Below, one piece after another: positions 1-6,227 of a stretch of 8,387 nt of DNA; within the stretch, counting starts at the first letter, position 1, and each line of letters begins with the position of its first letter. Source of the DNA: an uncultured Clostridia bacterium (GTDB taxonomy: Bacteria; Bacillota; Clostridia; UBA1381); assembly GCA_959602045.1 (NCBI GenBank), contig CAUGRT010000063.1:1-8387 (forward strand). Direction: 5' to 3'. Below the pieces are notes generated by a model. That model made no database searches, was not told the origin of the DNA, and saw nothing but the letters and a program-made list of their open reading frames with translations. The position numbers were made by a program, and so were the translations under genes.

Positions 1-79
1 GGTTCGCACTAACCCCCTCTTGCGCCAACAGAAAGACTGATGTAGAAATCAGCCGTGCGAGGGGGCGGCGCACGCCCCC
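1..79. repeat. Left copy of GC-rich hairpin repeat (inverted relative to right edge)
   Basis: Bases 25-79 match the reverse complement of 8333-8387 at 52 of 55 positions; the only differences are at 56-58. Two hairpins are visible in the shared part: CTGAT/ATCAG (40-44 with 51-55 region) and GGGGGCG/CGCCCCC (61-67 with 73-79). The left copy also has CCCCCTC at 13-19, which can pair with GAGGGGG at 59-65 as an outer stem, so the element probably extends to about position 11. There is no T-tract after the GC stem on either strand, so it is not an ordinary intrinsic terminator. A REP- or MITE-like interspersed repeat is inferred; no transposase is seen. Confidence 0.8.
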
Positions 80-97
80 TACCCAAACCAAGCATAC

Positions 98-133
98 AAA
101 AAGCAGTAATCCAATATCTCAGGGTTACTGCTT
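98..133 (-). terminator. Intrinsic terminator of the lysine riboswitch leader
   Basis: On the minus strand a 12-bp stem (133-122 with 112-101, one G-T pair, 9-base loop) runs directly into TTTTT at 102-98. It lies 26 bases past the end of the L-box aptamer, the normal place for the expression platform. Its 5' arm, AGCAGTAACCC (132-122), can instead pair with GGGCTATCGCT (167-157), whose GGGCTATC part belongs to the 3' end of the aptamer. That gives a plausible antiterminator (9 of 11 positions paired, counting one G-T). Confidence 0.85.
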
Positions 134-159
134 AATAAAAGCCTATGACTCTATTCAGC

Positions 160-364
160 GATAGCCCTCCACTATATTACATATGCATCTGTGAATAGCT
201 CTCCACTCTGCATAATGCTTAAAGTGACAGTTATATTGCTCTTAACAATATACCCAACAAGCACCCCTGCGGTAAATGTGCCTGTTTCGGCGGATTTTCC
301 TTTCACATTGGGTTCTCGGCTCCGCTGCCTCGCCAATGCTACTGATAAACTCCGCGCCTCTATC
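160..364 (-). promoter_or_regulatory. Lysine riboswitch (L-box) aptamer
   Basis: Read on the minus strand, the segment has the L-box hallmarks in order. GATAGAGGCGC (364-354) is at the 5' side, then an AGTA element and GTGAAAGG. GCCGAA comes next, then CTGTCAC, and the closing GGAGGGCTATC (170-160). Helices can be drawn: P1 (GATAG/CTATC); P2 with a GGC-AGCGGA-GCC tip; P3 (AACAGGCAC/GTGCTTGTT) with an ACCGCA-containing loop; P4 (TATATTG/CAATATA); P5 (CACTTT/AGAGTG). GCGG in the P2 loop is complementary to CCGC in the P3 loop, matching the known kissing interaction. Known L-boxes bind lysine and turn off lysine/DAP biosynthesis or lysine transport genes. Here a promoter and a terminator flank it, so premature termination is the inferred mechanism. 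The regulated gene is not in the window. Confidence 0.93.
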
Positions 365-408
365 TTTTTTCTCCGGCTGTTTTTTTAACTATATTTCTAT
401 TCTTTAAT

Positions 409-437
409 ATAGTATCACGGAACCGGATTTATGTCAA
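409..437 (-). promoter_or_regulatory. Sigma-A-type promoter of the riboswitch leader
   Basis: The minus strand carries TTGACA (437-432), a 17-base spacer and TACTAT (414-409), with an extended -10 TGA just before it. Transcription should start near 402, giving a leader of about 300 bases that ends at the terminator at 98. It lies 34 bases past the murC stop codon with no terminator between, so murC transcripts may also read into the leader. Confidence 0.8.
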
Positions 438-471
438 GTGTTTTTGATAAATTTCTTGTAAATAACAAAAT

Positions 472-1872
472 TTATATTTCTGCACCTTTTTCCAAAATCT
501 TCGGGCCGATTTCCGTAACATCCCCGGCGCCCATGGTGAAAATAATATCTCCTTCTTGTGCAATGGATTTTACATATGCCGCAATCTCGTCAAAATCATC
601 AATAAACCGTACATTGACACCTGTTTTTTCAATTTCCTTTGCTAAATTTTCCGGACGGGTAACACCGTCAAACTTTTCACGCGCAGCATAAATATGTGTT
701 AATATAACCTCGTCTGCATCGCCGAATGCATTGACAAATTCATTCCAAAGCGTACGCGTTCTCGAATAGGTATGCGGCTGAAAAATGCAAATAATCCGAT
801 GATGCGGAAACTCTGTAGCTGCGTGAAGCGTTGCCTTGATTTCCGTCGGGTGATGTGCATAATCGTCCAATACCACAGCGCCGTTAATCATTCCTTTTTT
901 TTCAAAACGTCTGTGCGTTCCTTTAAAGGTTTCCATTCCCTGCGCCGCTTTTTTGGGATCCGCGCCCATTAAATCACATACGGCGATCGTTGCCAAAGCA
1001 TTTAAAATATTATGCTCTCCCGGAACATTTAAGTCCAGATGACAACGCTTTTCACCGTTTTTGTACACATCAAAGGACGGGTATCCGGCACGAAATACAA
1101 TATTTTTCGGATAATAATCATATTCGTCTTTCATCCCATAAGTCGTGATCCGTAAATTTTCCGCACCTTTTAACGCAAGCTGTATGTTTTCATCACTGCC
1201 CAAAGCAACGACATCGCCTTTTCCTGCTGTCAACTCCGCAAACCGCCGGAAACTATCCCGGATTTGTGTAATTCCTCCTGTGAAGAAATCCAGATGATCC
1301 TCCTCAATATTGGTAATCAACGCAATCGTGGGATAGAATTTCAAAAAACTGTTGGTATATTCACATGCTTCCGTAACAAAATAATCACTGCCGCCGGTTC
1401 GAATGTTTCCGTGAATTAAATCCAATTCACCGCCGACGCTGATCGTGGGGTCTAAGCCTGCATAAACTAATGCATGCGTCAGCATGGAAGTGGTCGTGGT
1501 TTTTCCGTGTGTTCCGCTTACACCGACCGCATGCGTGTAATTTTTCATAATTGCACCGAGAAACTCTGCCCTGTCAATCAATCGGATTCCCTTTTGAATC
1601 GCCGCAGCCATTTCCGGATTATCTGCTTTTACTGCCGCCGTATGAACACATAAATCCGCACCCTCTATATTCTTTGCATCATGCCCCTCATATACTTTCG
1701 CACCCAATTTTTCAAGCTGCTCCGTAATATGAGAACGAGTCCGATCCGAACCGGTAACGGTATAACCCTTCTGCAATGCAATCTGCGCCAGTCCGCTCAT
1801 GCTGATTCCACCGATACCGATAAAATGTATATGCGCGTCTTTCTCTATATCCTTTAAACTGAATCTATCCAC
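472..1872 (-). CDS. murC: UDP-N-acetylmuramate--L-alanine ligase
   Basis: MurC joins L-alanine to UDP-MurNAc using ATP, the first peptide-adding step of cytoplasmic peptidoglycan precursor synthesis. Numbered from the upstream ATG at 1917 (481 residues), the N-terminal nucleotide-binding motif GIGGISMSG is at 34-42 and the ATP P-loop GTHGKTTTT at 135-143. EACE is at 183-186, DHLD at 207-210, PGEHN at 299-303, DDYAHHPTE at 351-359 and GAGD at 473-476. All three Mur ligase domains are present. I prefer the GTG at 1872-1870 (466 residues): it has AAAGGGAG six bases upstream and leaves about a dozen residues before HIHFIGIGG, as in clostridial homologues. The ATG at 1917 has no ribosome binding site. 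A TATAAT at 1949-1944 could be the -10, but its -35 is poor. spoVG diverges upstream; the murC-spoVG association is known from Clostridium, though arranged differently there as I recall. Confidence 0.95.
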   Translation of the reverse strand: MDRFSLKDIEKDAHIHFIGIGGISMSGLAQIALQKGYTVTGSDRTRSHITEQLEKLGAKVYEGHDAKNIEGADLCVHTAAVKADNPEMAAAIQKGIRLIDRAEFLGAIMKNYTHAVGVSGTHGKTTTTSMLTHALVYAGLDPTISVGGELDLIHGNIRTGGSDYFVTEACEYTNSFLKFYPTIALITNIEEDHLDFFTGGITQIRDSFRRFAELTAGKGDVVALGSDENIQLALKGAENLRITTYGMKDEYDYYPKNIVFRAGYPSFDVYKNGEKRCHLDLNVPGEHNILNALATIAVCDLMGADPKKAAQGMETFKGTHRRFEKKGMINGAVVLDDYAHHPTEIKATLHAATEFPHHRIICIFQPHTYSRTRTLWNEFVNAFGDADEVILTHIYAAREKFDGVTRPENLAKEIEKTGVNVRFIDDFDEIAAYVKSIAQEGDIIFTMGAGDVTEIGPKILEKGAEI

Positions 1873-1878
1873 TGGTAT

Positions 1879-1886
1879 CTCCCTTT
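1879..1886 (-). promoter_or_regulatory. Ribosome binding site deciding the murC GTG start
   Basis: AAAGGGAG on the minus strand ends six bases before GTG (1872-1870). The in-frame ATG at 1917 has only an A/T-rich leader without a purine-rich site, so this favours the shorter protein. Confidence 0.6.
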
Positions 1887-2050
1887 CATTTAAGCCATTG
1901 GTATGCTCTTTAGCCATAATAACAAAAAATACGTATCATTATTATTATATACCTTTTTTTTTCAAAAAGAAACCATTTTCTAAAATTTCTGTAGATAATA
2001 CAAAATTACGGTCACGCAAAAGGAGTTTTAATAAAAAATGCACAAAACAC

Positions 2051-2079
2051 TTGACAAATCTTGATATTTTAGGTACAAT
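2051..2079 (+). promoter_or_regulatory. Sigma-A-type promoter of spoVG
   Basis: TTGACA (2051-2056), a 17-base spacer and TACAAT (2074-2079) form a near-consensus vegetative promoter. The predicted start is near 2086, giving a 5' leader of about 70 bases. In Bacillus subtilis spoVG is a classic sigma-H gene; I could not find a convincing sigma-H pair (AGGA...GAAT) here. Confidence 0.8.
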
Positions 2080-2142
2080 GATATTATATAGGGGCATCAC
2101 TGGACAGACTACAATAATGAACTAAATGATTCCTTAGTATGG

Positions 2143-2152
2143 AAGGTGGTGA
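2143..2152 (+). promoter_or_regulatory. Ribosome binding site deciding the spoVG TTG start
   Basis: AAGGTGGTGA differs by one base from the full anti-16S complement AAGGAGGTGA and lies five bases before TTG at 2158. The in-frame GTG codons at 2146 and 2149 fall inside this site, so they are unlikely starts. Confidence 0.75.
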
Positions 2153-2157
2153 AAGTT

Positions 2158-2427
2158 TTGGAGATTACTGATATAAGAATAAAAAAGGTTTCCACTGACA
2201 GTAAGATGAAAGCGGTAGTTTCTGTTACCTTTGATAACTCCTTCGTTGTACACGACATTAAAATAATTGAAGGACAGGATAAGTTATTTACAGCCATGCC
2301 GAGTAGAAAAACTCCGGAAGGTGAATATAAAGACATCGCACATCCTATTAACAGCGAAATGAGAACGCAGATTGAAAAGCTAATCTTAAGTCAATATGAC
2401 CGGGAATGTGCGGCTGATAGCGAATAA
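2158..2427 (+). CDS. spoVG: Septation/sporulation regulator SpoVG
   Basis: SpoVG is a small nucleic-acid-binding protein that acts in sporulation and septation control in Bacillus and as a broad post-transcriptional or transcriptional regulator in other Firmicutes. The 89-residue product begins MEITDIRIKKVSTDSKMKA, aligning from residue 1 with known SpoVG (MEVTDVRLRRVNTDGRMRA as I recall). It carries the family signature FVVHDIKIIEG (29-39) and MPSRKTPEGEYKDIAHPIN (47-65). Its acidic tail (AADSE) is a little shorter than in B. subtilis. I chose TTG at 2158 because it matches the family N-terminus and has a strong ribosome binding site. It diverges from murC, converges on dnaN, and would be transcribed towards the origin, head-on to a fork leaving oriC. 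Confidence 0.95.
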   Translation: MEITDIRIKKVSTDSKMKAVVSVTFDNSFVVHDIKIIEGQDKLFTAMPSRKTPEGEYKDIAHPINSEMRTQIEKLILSQYDRECAADSE

Positions 2428-2433
2428 GGAAAT

Positions 2434-2473
2434 AAAAAAACAAGGAACTCTCCAAATGAGATCCTTGTTTTTT
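2434..2473. terminator. Bidirectional terminator between spoVG and dnaN
   Basis: CAAGGA (2441-2446) pairs with TCCTTG (2462-2467). After one A/A mismatch, CTC (2448-2450) pairs with GAG (2458-2460) around a 7-base loop. Seven A bases precede the stem (2434-2440) and six T bases follow it (2468-2473), so it gives a stem plus U-tract on both strands. It lies between the stop codons of the two convergent genes and can serve both. Confidence 0.9.
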
Positions 2474-2487
2474 ATTCATAGAGAAAA

Positions 2488-3618
2488 TTAGTTATATAAT
2501 CTTACCGGCAGCACCATATATACATATGAATCATCTTCTTCCGCAGAACGGATGAAGCATCCGCTTGTCGGTGCACTGAATTCCATCTTAATTTTATCCT
2601 CATCACATGCCGAAAGTGCGTCCAGCATAAACCGACAGTTAAATCCGATAATCAGCTCGCCGCCGTCCAATTCAACATCCACCGTATCATTCACCTGTCC
2701 CTTGCTTGTAATACAGGAAACCTCAATTTTATTATAAGCAATGTTAAACTTAACCGGCGATTTATTTTCCGAATTTGAGGACATCTCATCATTGATTAAC
2801 AGCATAGCCCTTTCCAGGCACCCCATAATATATTGCTTCTCACAAACAACATTAATAGTGTTGACAACATTGATAATCGCCTCATATTTCAGAAAATCTC
2901 CGTCCAAAAGCCGTGTATATACCTGATAATACCCAAAATCAAACAATACATGCCGGTCGGAAACAATAATAGATACACTGCTCTCATCCTTTAACAGCTT
3001 CAGCAGCTCTCTTAACGTTGCACCCGGAATGACAAATTTGCTGTTTTCCACTTGCTCTGTCAATTCATGCTTTACAACCGCCAAACGATGTCCGTCCGAT
3101 GCGACAACATTCAAGTATCCGTTTTTGATTTCAAATAAAGCGCCTGTTAAAATCGGCTTTTTACCCTCGGTAACGGCGATGAACGAAATAGTTTTACGGA
3201 TTAACTTCTTTAAATCTGCTTGATTTACATTAAATCTGTACTTTTCATCCAATACCGGTGCCGCCGGATATTCCATACTGTTTAAACCCTGGATATTAAA
3301 TTCACTGAGTCCGCACTTGATTTTTGTAACATTGTTTTCCGGATTAATGTCAATGCTCACCGTACCGTCCGGCAGTCTTCTTACGATTTCACCGAACATT
3401 TTAGATTGTAAGGCAATTGCTCCGCCTTCCCGAACATTGAATTTTGCATTGTATTCAATACATAAATCCAGATTGTTTCCGGTGACGACAACATTGCCAT
3501 CTCCCGATGCGTCAATTTTAATACATTCCAAAATACTCATTGTGCTTTTTGGCGATACTGCTTTTTGTACAGTGTTTACAATATCCAATAATGAATCTCT
3601 GCTGCATGAAAATTTCAT
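2488..3618 (-). CDS. dnaN: DNA polymerase III beta subunit (sliding clamp)
   Basis: DnaN is the ring-shaped processivity clamp that tethers the replicative polymerase to DNA and also recruits repair and mismatch proteins. The 376-residue product has the normal family length, with three similar domains (about 1-120, 128-250 and 255-376). Recognisable pieces are MKFSCSRDSLLDIVNTVQKAV at the N-terminus, ASDGHRLAVV (173-182), TRLLDGDF (225-232), and the C-terminal VLPVRLYN (369-376), which corresponds to the conserved M-P-x-R-L end near the protein-binding pocket. The usual proline after the DGxF motif is leucine here (DGDFLKY). The ATG at 3618 has AGGAGA eight bases upstream. It lies downstream of dnaA across oriC and ends at a terminator shared with spoVG, so no recF or gyrB follows it. 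Confidence 0.97.
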   Translation of the reverse strand: MKFSCSRDSLLDIVNTVQKAVSPKSTMSILECIKIDASGDGNVVVTGNNLDLCIEYNAKFNVREGGAIALQSKMFGEIVRRLPDGTVSIDINPENNVTKIKCGLSEFNIQGLNSMEYPAAPVLDEKYRFNVNQADLKKLIRKTISFIAVTEGKKPILTGALFEIKNGYLNVVASDGHRLAVVKHELTEQVENSKFVIPGATLRELLKLLKDESSVSIIVSDRHVLFDFGYYQVYTRLLDGDFLKYEAIINVVNTINVVCEKQYIMGCLERAMLLINDEMSSNSENKSPVKFNIAYNKIEVSCITSKGQVNDTVDVELDGGELIIGFNCRFMLDALSACDEDKIKMEFSAPTSGCFIRSAEEDDSYVYMVLPVRLYN

Positions 3619-3645
3619 AAATCATTTCTCCTGTTCACATTAAGC

Positions 3646-3654
3646 TTATCCACA
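3646..3654 (+). other. DnaA box (perfect consensus) next to dnaN
   Basis: TTATCCACA is an exact consensus DnaA box 28 bases upstream of the dnaN start. It lies on the opposite side of the AT-rich tract from the main box cluster, so DnaA could bind on both sides of the unwinding region and perhaps influence dnaN transcription. Confidence 0.85.
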
Positions 3655-3675
3655 GTGCCGCATCAGCGGTTTTGG

Positions 3676-3725
3676 GATATAGATATATTTATAATAATAA
3701 AATATTTAGTAGTATATAGTAATAG
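3676..3725 (-). other. Candidate DNA unwinding element with DnaA-trio-like repeats
   Basis: Positions 3676-3706 are almost purely A/T. Adjoining them on the plus strand is TAGTAG (3707-3712), TATA, then TAGTAATAG (3717-3725), i.e. CTA/TTA triplets on the minus strand. In B. subtilis similar triplets (DnaA-trios) guide DnaA onto single-stranded DNA. Here they follow a short G/C stretch (GAGGGG, 3725-3730) and a degenerate DnaA box (3737-3745, minus TTTCCCACA), matching that architecture. The function is inferred. Confidence 0.65.
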
Positions 3726-3813
3726 AGGGGTGAATTTGTGGGAAAAGTCCGGAAAGCTCAGGCACAGTATGAAAAATTTGTCCATGCTGCGCTGCTGAAA
3801 GCTGCTTGACAAT

Positions 3814-3902
3814 TGTGGATAAGTGTGAATTGTTTTTTCCTGTAAATAGCAATTCAAATTCATCCACAGCTTATACCGGATTTATCCACGCATTTATACA
3901 CA
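3814..3902. other. DnaA box cluster
   Basis: TGTGGATAA at 3814-3822 is a perfect minus-strand box. TCATCCACA (3860-3868), TTATCCACG (3882-3890) and TTATACACA (3894-3902) are plus-strand boxes, each with one mismatch. The last two are only three bases apart. Close spacing and mixed orientation are typical of DnaA filament nucleation sites. Confidence 0.85.
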
Positions 3903-3906
3903 CCTA

Positions 3907-5235
3907 TTATAGCTGTGATTGTAAGTCTTTGATAATGCAATTAATATTTGCTTTCAAGTCCTCATTGCTGTCCAATTCTCCCTCAATTTTCCGAACGTTA
4001 TGCATAACGGTGGTTCGATCTTTATTTCCGAAAGACTTTCCGATCATGGTAAAGTTCATATCGGTGAGCTTGTGGCAAAGATACATTGCAACCTGGCGCG
4101 GTATCGCGACATTGGAGGTTCGAACCTTTCCGGTTAGGTCGGAGGTGGTGATGTTGTAAAAAACGCTGACCTTGTCCATAATCTTATCCGGCGTAATTTT
4201 TACAATTCCGGTTTTGGGCAGGTAGGATTTTAAGACATAGTCTGCCAGATTGTGATCAATCGGCTTGTGTGAGATTTCAGAAATAGAAATCATCTTGATT
4301 AAGATTCCCTCCAGCTCACGAACGTTAGATTTAATTCGTTCGGCGATATATCCCAAAACATCAATGTCAATCGTTACATTATGCTGACTTGCTTTCTTTT
4401 GAAGAATTGCAACACGCGTTTCATAATTCGGGACGGTAATATCAATCGTTAAGCCTTGCGAAAAACGCGTTCTTAAACGGTCCTCCAGCGTAATCAGATC
4501 ACTGGGTTTGCGGTCGGAAGTCAGAACAATCTGCTTGTTCATGCTGTATAGCTCATTAAAGGTATGGAAAAATTCCTCCTGCGTTGCTTCTTTGTTTTCA
4601 AGAAACTGCACGTCATCCACCAGAAATACATCGGCGGAGCGGTATTTTTTTCGAAATTCTTCACCCTTTGCATCTCGTACCGCTGAAATAAATTCGTTGG
4701 TGAAAACCTCACTTGTTACATATATAATATTCGCTGATGGATTGTTTTCATGGATTCTGTTACCGATTGCGTACATGAGGTGCGTTTTGCCTAAGCCTGA
4801 ATTTCCATAAAGAAACAGGGGGTTATAGATATATCCCGGTTTTTCGGTGGTGGAAATTGCCGCGGCAGTGGCGTATTCATTGGAGGCTCCGATGACAAAG
4901 TTTTCAAAGGTGTATTTAGGATTGATGTGATTGACGTTGTCTACCGGCTTGTCCTCTGCAACAGCTTCTTTCGGTTCTTCTCCCTTTAAAATGATATTAA
5001 GGGAAAGCCGCTGCGCTGTGACTTGTTCAATTGCGGATTCGATGAAATCCTTGTATCGAAACTGAATCATATTTTTATTGATTGACATGGGTACCGATAT
5101 GGTAAAGGCAGTATTATCTATCGAAACAGGAACAGCGTCTTTCATATGTACATTCAATCCAACGGCATTGTCGGATTTTTGTTTTACAATATTAAAAATC
5201 TTTGTCCATAGTTCAGTAATATCCTTGTTTTCCAT
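3907..5235 (-). CDS. dnaA: Chromosomal replication initiator protein DnaA
   Basis: DnaA binds oriC boxes, oligomerises with ATP and melts the origin to load the helicase. The 442-residue protein has domain I (about 1-85), a short linker, the AAA+ domain III (about 108-330) and the DNA-binding domain IV (about 345-442). Visible motifs are Walker A GNSGLGKT (144-151), Walker B FLVDDVQ (204-210), sensor 1 LTSD (238-241), the RLRTRF arginine-finger box (253-258), sensor 2 NVRELEG (304-310), and the box-recognition signature DRTTVMHN (406-413). The signature has Arg and Asn where many homologues have His and Ala. The ATG at 5235 has a strong GGAGGAGG site about eight bases upstream. The DUF421 gene diverges upstream; oriC and dnaN lie downstream. 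I found no DnaA box with one or no mismatch upstream of the gene, so classic autoregulation there is not obvious. Confidence 0.98.
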   Translation of the reverse strand: MENKDITELWTKIFNIVKQKSDNAVGLNVHMKDAVPVSIDNTAFTISVPMSINKNMIQFRYKDFIESAIEQVTAQRLSLNIILKGEEPKEAVAEDKPVDNVNHINPKYTFENFVIGASNEYATAAAISTTEKPGYIYNPLFLYGNSGLGKTHLMYAIGNRIHENNPSANIIYVTSEVFTNEFISAVRDAKGEEFRKKYRSADVFLVDDVQFLENKEATQEEFFHTFNELYSMNKQIVLTSDRKPSDLITLEDRLRTRFSQGLTIDITVPNYETRVAILQKKASQHNVTIDIDVLGYIAERIKSNVRELEGILIKMISISEISHKPIDHNLADYVLKSYLPKTGIVKITPDKIMDKVSVFYNITTSDLTGKVRTSNVAIPRQVAMYLCHKLTDMNFTMIGKSFGNKDRTTVMHNVRKIEGELDSNEDLKANINCIIKDLQSQL

Positions 5236-5367
5236 ATGTTAACCTCCTCCTTTACTCATATTGGATTTCTTTTTATTTCGGTAAAAAGCGACTCCGTGTT
5301 ATTCAGAACTGTTACCTGTTTTATAATTTTTTAAACATGCATCCATCCTATTATAAGCCTATCTTAT

Positions 5368-5396
5368 ATCATATCAAATTTTTCTTCAATAATCAA
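5368..5396 (-). promoter_or_regulatory. Sigma-A-type promoter of dnaA
   Basis: The minus strand has TTGATT (5396-5391), a 17-base spacer and TATGAT (5373-5368), with an extended -10 TGA. Transcription should start near 5361, leaving a 5' leader of about 125 bases before the dnaA ATG. A second TATAAT (5355-5350) lies just downstream but lacks a good -35. Confidence 0.7.
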
Positions 5397-5503
5397 GCAT
5401 TTCGGCAAAATATTTTATAAATTCTTCGGAAATTCCTATGAATCGGAATGCTTTTTAATAAAATTTTCCGTTATGCACATACTATAATATATTTTATAGC
5501 TTG

Positions 5504-5510
5504 TGGAGGA
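5504..5510 (+). promoter_or_regulatory. Ribosome binding site deciding the DUF421 gene start
   Basis: TGGAGGA lies nine bases before the ATG at 5520. A TATAAT at 5483-5488, a possible -10 with no good -35, falls between this ATG and the earlier in-frame ATG at 5448. Both facts argue for the downstream start. Confidence 0.65.
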
Positions 5511-5519
5511 ATCAATGCG

Positions 5520-6197
5520 ATGCTGATTATTGTACTCAGGACGCTGATATTATACGGAACGGTTATCGTATCGCTGCGCGTTATGGGAAAGCGGCAATTG
5601 GGAGAATTACAGCCCTCCGAATTGGTAGTTGCGATTATGATCAGCGATTTGGCATCCGTGCCGATGCAGGATATTGATATTCCGCTCCTTTGGGGGATTC
5701 TTCCGGTGCTGACGCTGATTGTGGCGGAGGTTGTGCTATCGTTTATCAGTTTAAAAAGCGAACGGGCGCGGCGATTTTTAACGGGCTCGCCGAGTATTGT
5801 GATTTATGATGGAAAGATTATTGAAAAGGAATTATTGCGGCTGCGGTTTAATGTAAACGATCTTTTATCGGAGCTGCGGCTGAACGGTTGTCATGATATT
5901 TCTGATGTGGAAGCGGCAATTGTGGAAACAAGCGGTAAATTAAGCGTCATTCAAAAATCCGATGCGCGAGGTGTTACGGTGGAGGATCTTTCAAGAACGG
6001 AAATAAAAAAGGATGGTTTGCCATGTATTATTATATCAGACGGGACACTAAATCCGGCAGAATTAAATCGTTCGGGACATTCGCAGACATGGCTGCGCGA
6101 TGAATTGGAAAAGCGCGGAATTAAGCAAATACGAGAGGTTTTTCTTTTTTCATTGAATGCGGAGAAAGAAATATTTATTCAATTAAAGGAAAGCTGA
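5520..6197 (+). CDS. DUF421 (YetF-type) membrane protein
   Basis: The product is a DUF421 family integral membrane protein; the biochemical role is unknown. The 225-residue form starts MLIIVLRTLILYG, as clostridial homologues do. It has three likely membrane segments (about 1-20, 34-49 and 56-78) and a cytosolic domain after 80. Conserved features are MGKRQLGELQPSELV (22-36), SPSIVIYDGKI (90-100) and DVEAAIVETSGKLSVI (129-144). An upstream in-frame ATG at 5448 would add 24 residues but has no ribosome binding site. DUF421 proteins in Bacillus include spore inner-membrane proteins, and one (2Duf) has been linked to spore wet-heat resistance; whether this copy acts in spores is inference. It diverges from dnaA and is followed 30 bases later by a DUF4363 gene, a pairing I recall from other clostridia. 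Confidence 0.88.
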   Translation: MLIIVLRTLILYGTVIVSLRVMGKRQLGELQPSELVVAIMISDLASVPMQDIDIPLLWGILPVLTLIVAEVVLSFISLKSERARRFLTGSPSIVIYDGKIIEKELLRLRFNVNDLLSELRLNGCHDISDVEAAIVETSGKLSVIQKSDARGVTVEDLSRTEIKKDGLPCIIISDGTLNPAELNRSGHSQTWLRDELEKRGIKQIREVFLFSLNAEKEIFIQLKES

Positions 6198-6227
6198 AAA
6201 TTTTGAAAGGATTTAAGGATCATTAAT

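Larger units (their letters stand above)
3619..3906. other. oriC: Chromosomal replication origin (oriC, dnaA-dnaN intergenic)
   Basis: This 288-bp gap between dnaA and dnaN holds a cluster of DnaA boxes on the dnaA side, a weaker box, a short GC stretch, TAG-type triplets and an A/T-rich tract, then another perfect box next to dnaN. That order, read from dnaA to dnaN, matches the known Bacillus subtilis unwinding side of oriC. No convincing coding frame lies here. A dnaN promoter must exist in or before this region, but I see no clear -35/-10 pair. Confidence 0.9.

Noticed and set aside
191..388. Open frame on the plus strand (65 codons) and a longer open frame on the minus strand across the same bases
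   Set aside because: The stretch is explained by the lysine riboswitch. Its conserved RNA elements and helices account for the sequence, neither frame has a ribosome binding site, and the peptides resemble nothing I know.
388..413. Hairpin ACTATATT/AATATAGT as a terminator after murC
   Set aside because: No T-tract follows the stem on either strand, and the minus-strand -10 of the riboswitch promoter overlaps it.
1935..1972. Promoter for murC based on TATAAT (1949-1944)
   Set aside because: The -35 at the right spacing (TTTCTT) matches poorly. It may be real but is not supported enough to list.
3658..3669. CCGC-ATCA-GCGG hairpin beside dnaN
   Set aside because: A 4-bp stem is too short to call a terminator or operator; it is probably chance within oriC.
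3663..3863. Minus-strand frame of 66 codons between dnaA and dnaN
   Set aside because: It lies across oriC elements, has no ribosome binding site, and has the composition of translated A/T-rich DNA.
5483..5488. TATAAT as the promoter -10 of the DUF421 gene
   Set aside because: The position is good, but there is no recognisable -35 at 16-18 bases and no TG extension, so it is only mentioned as context.
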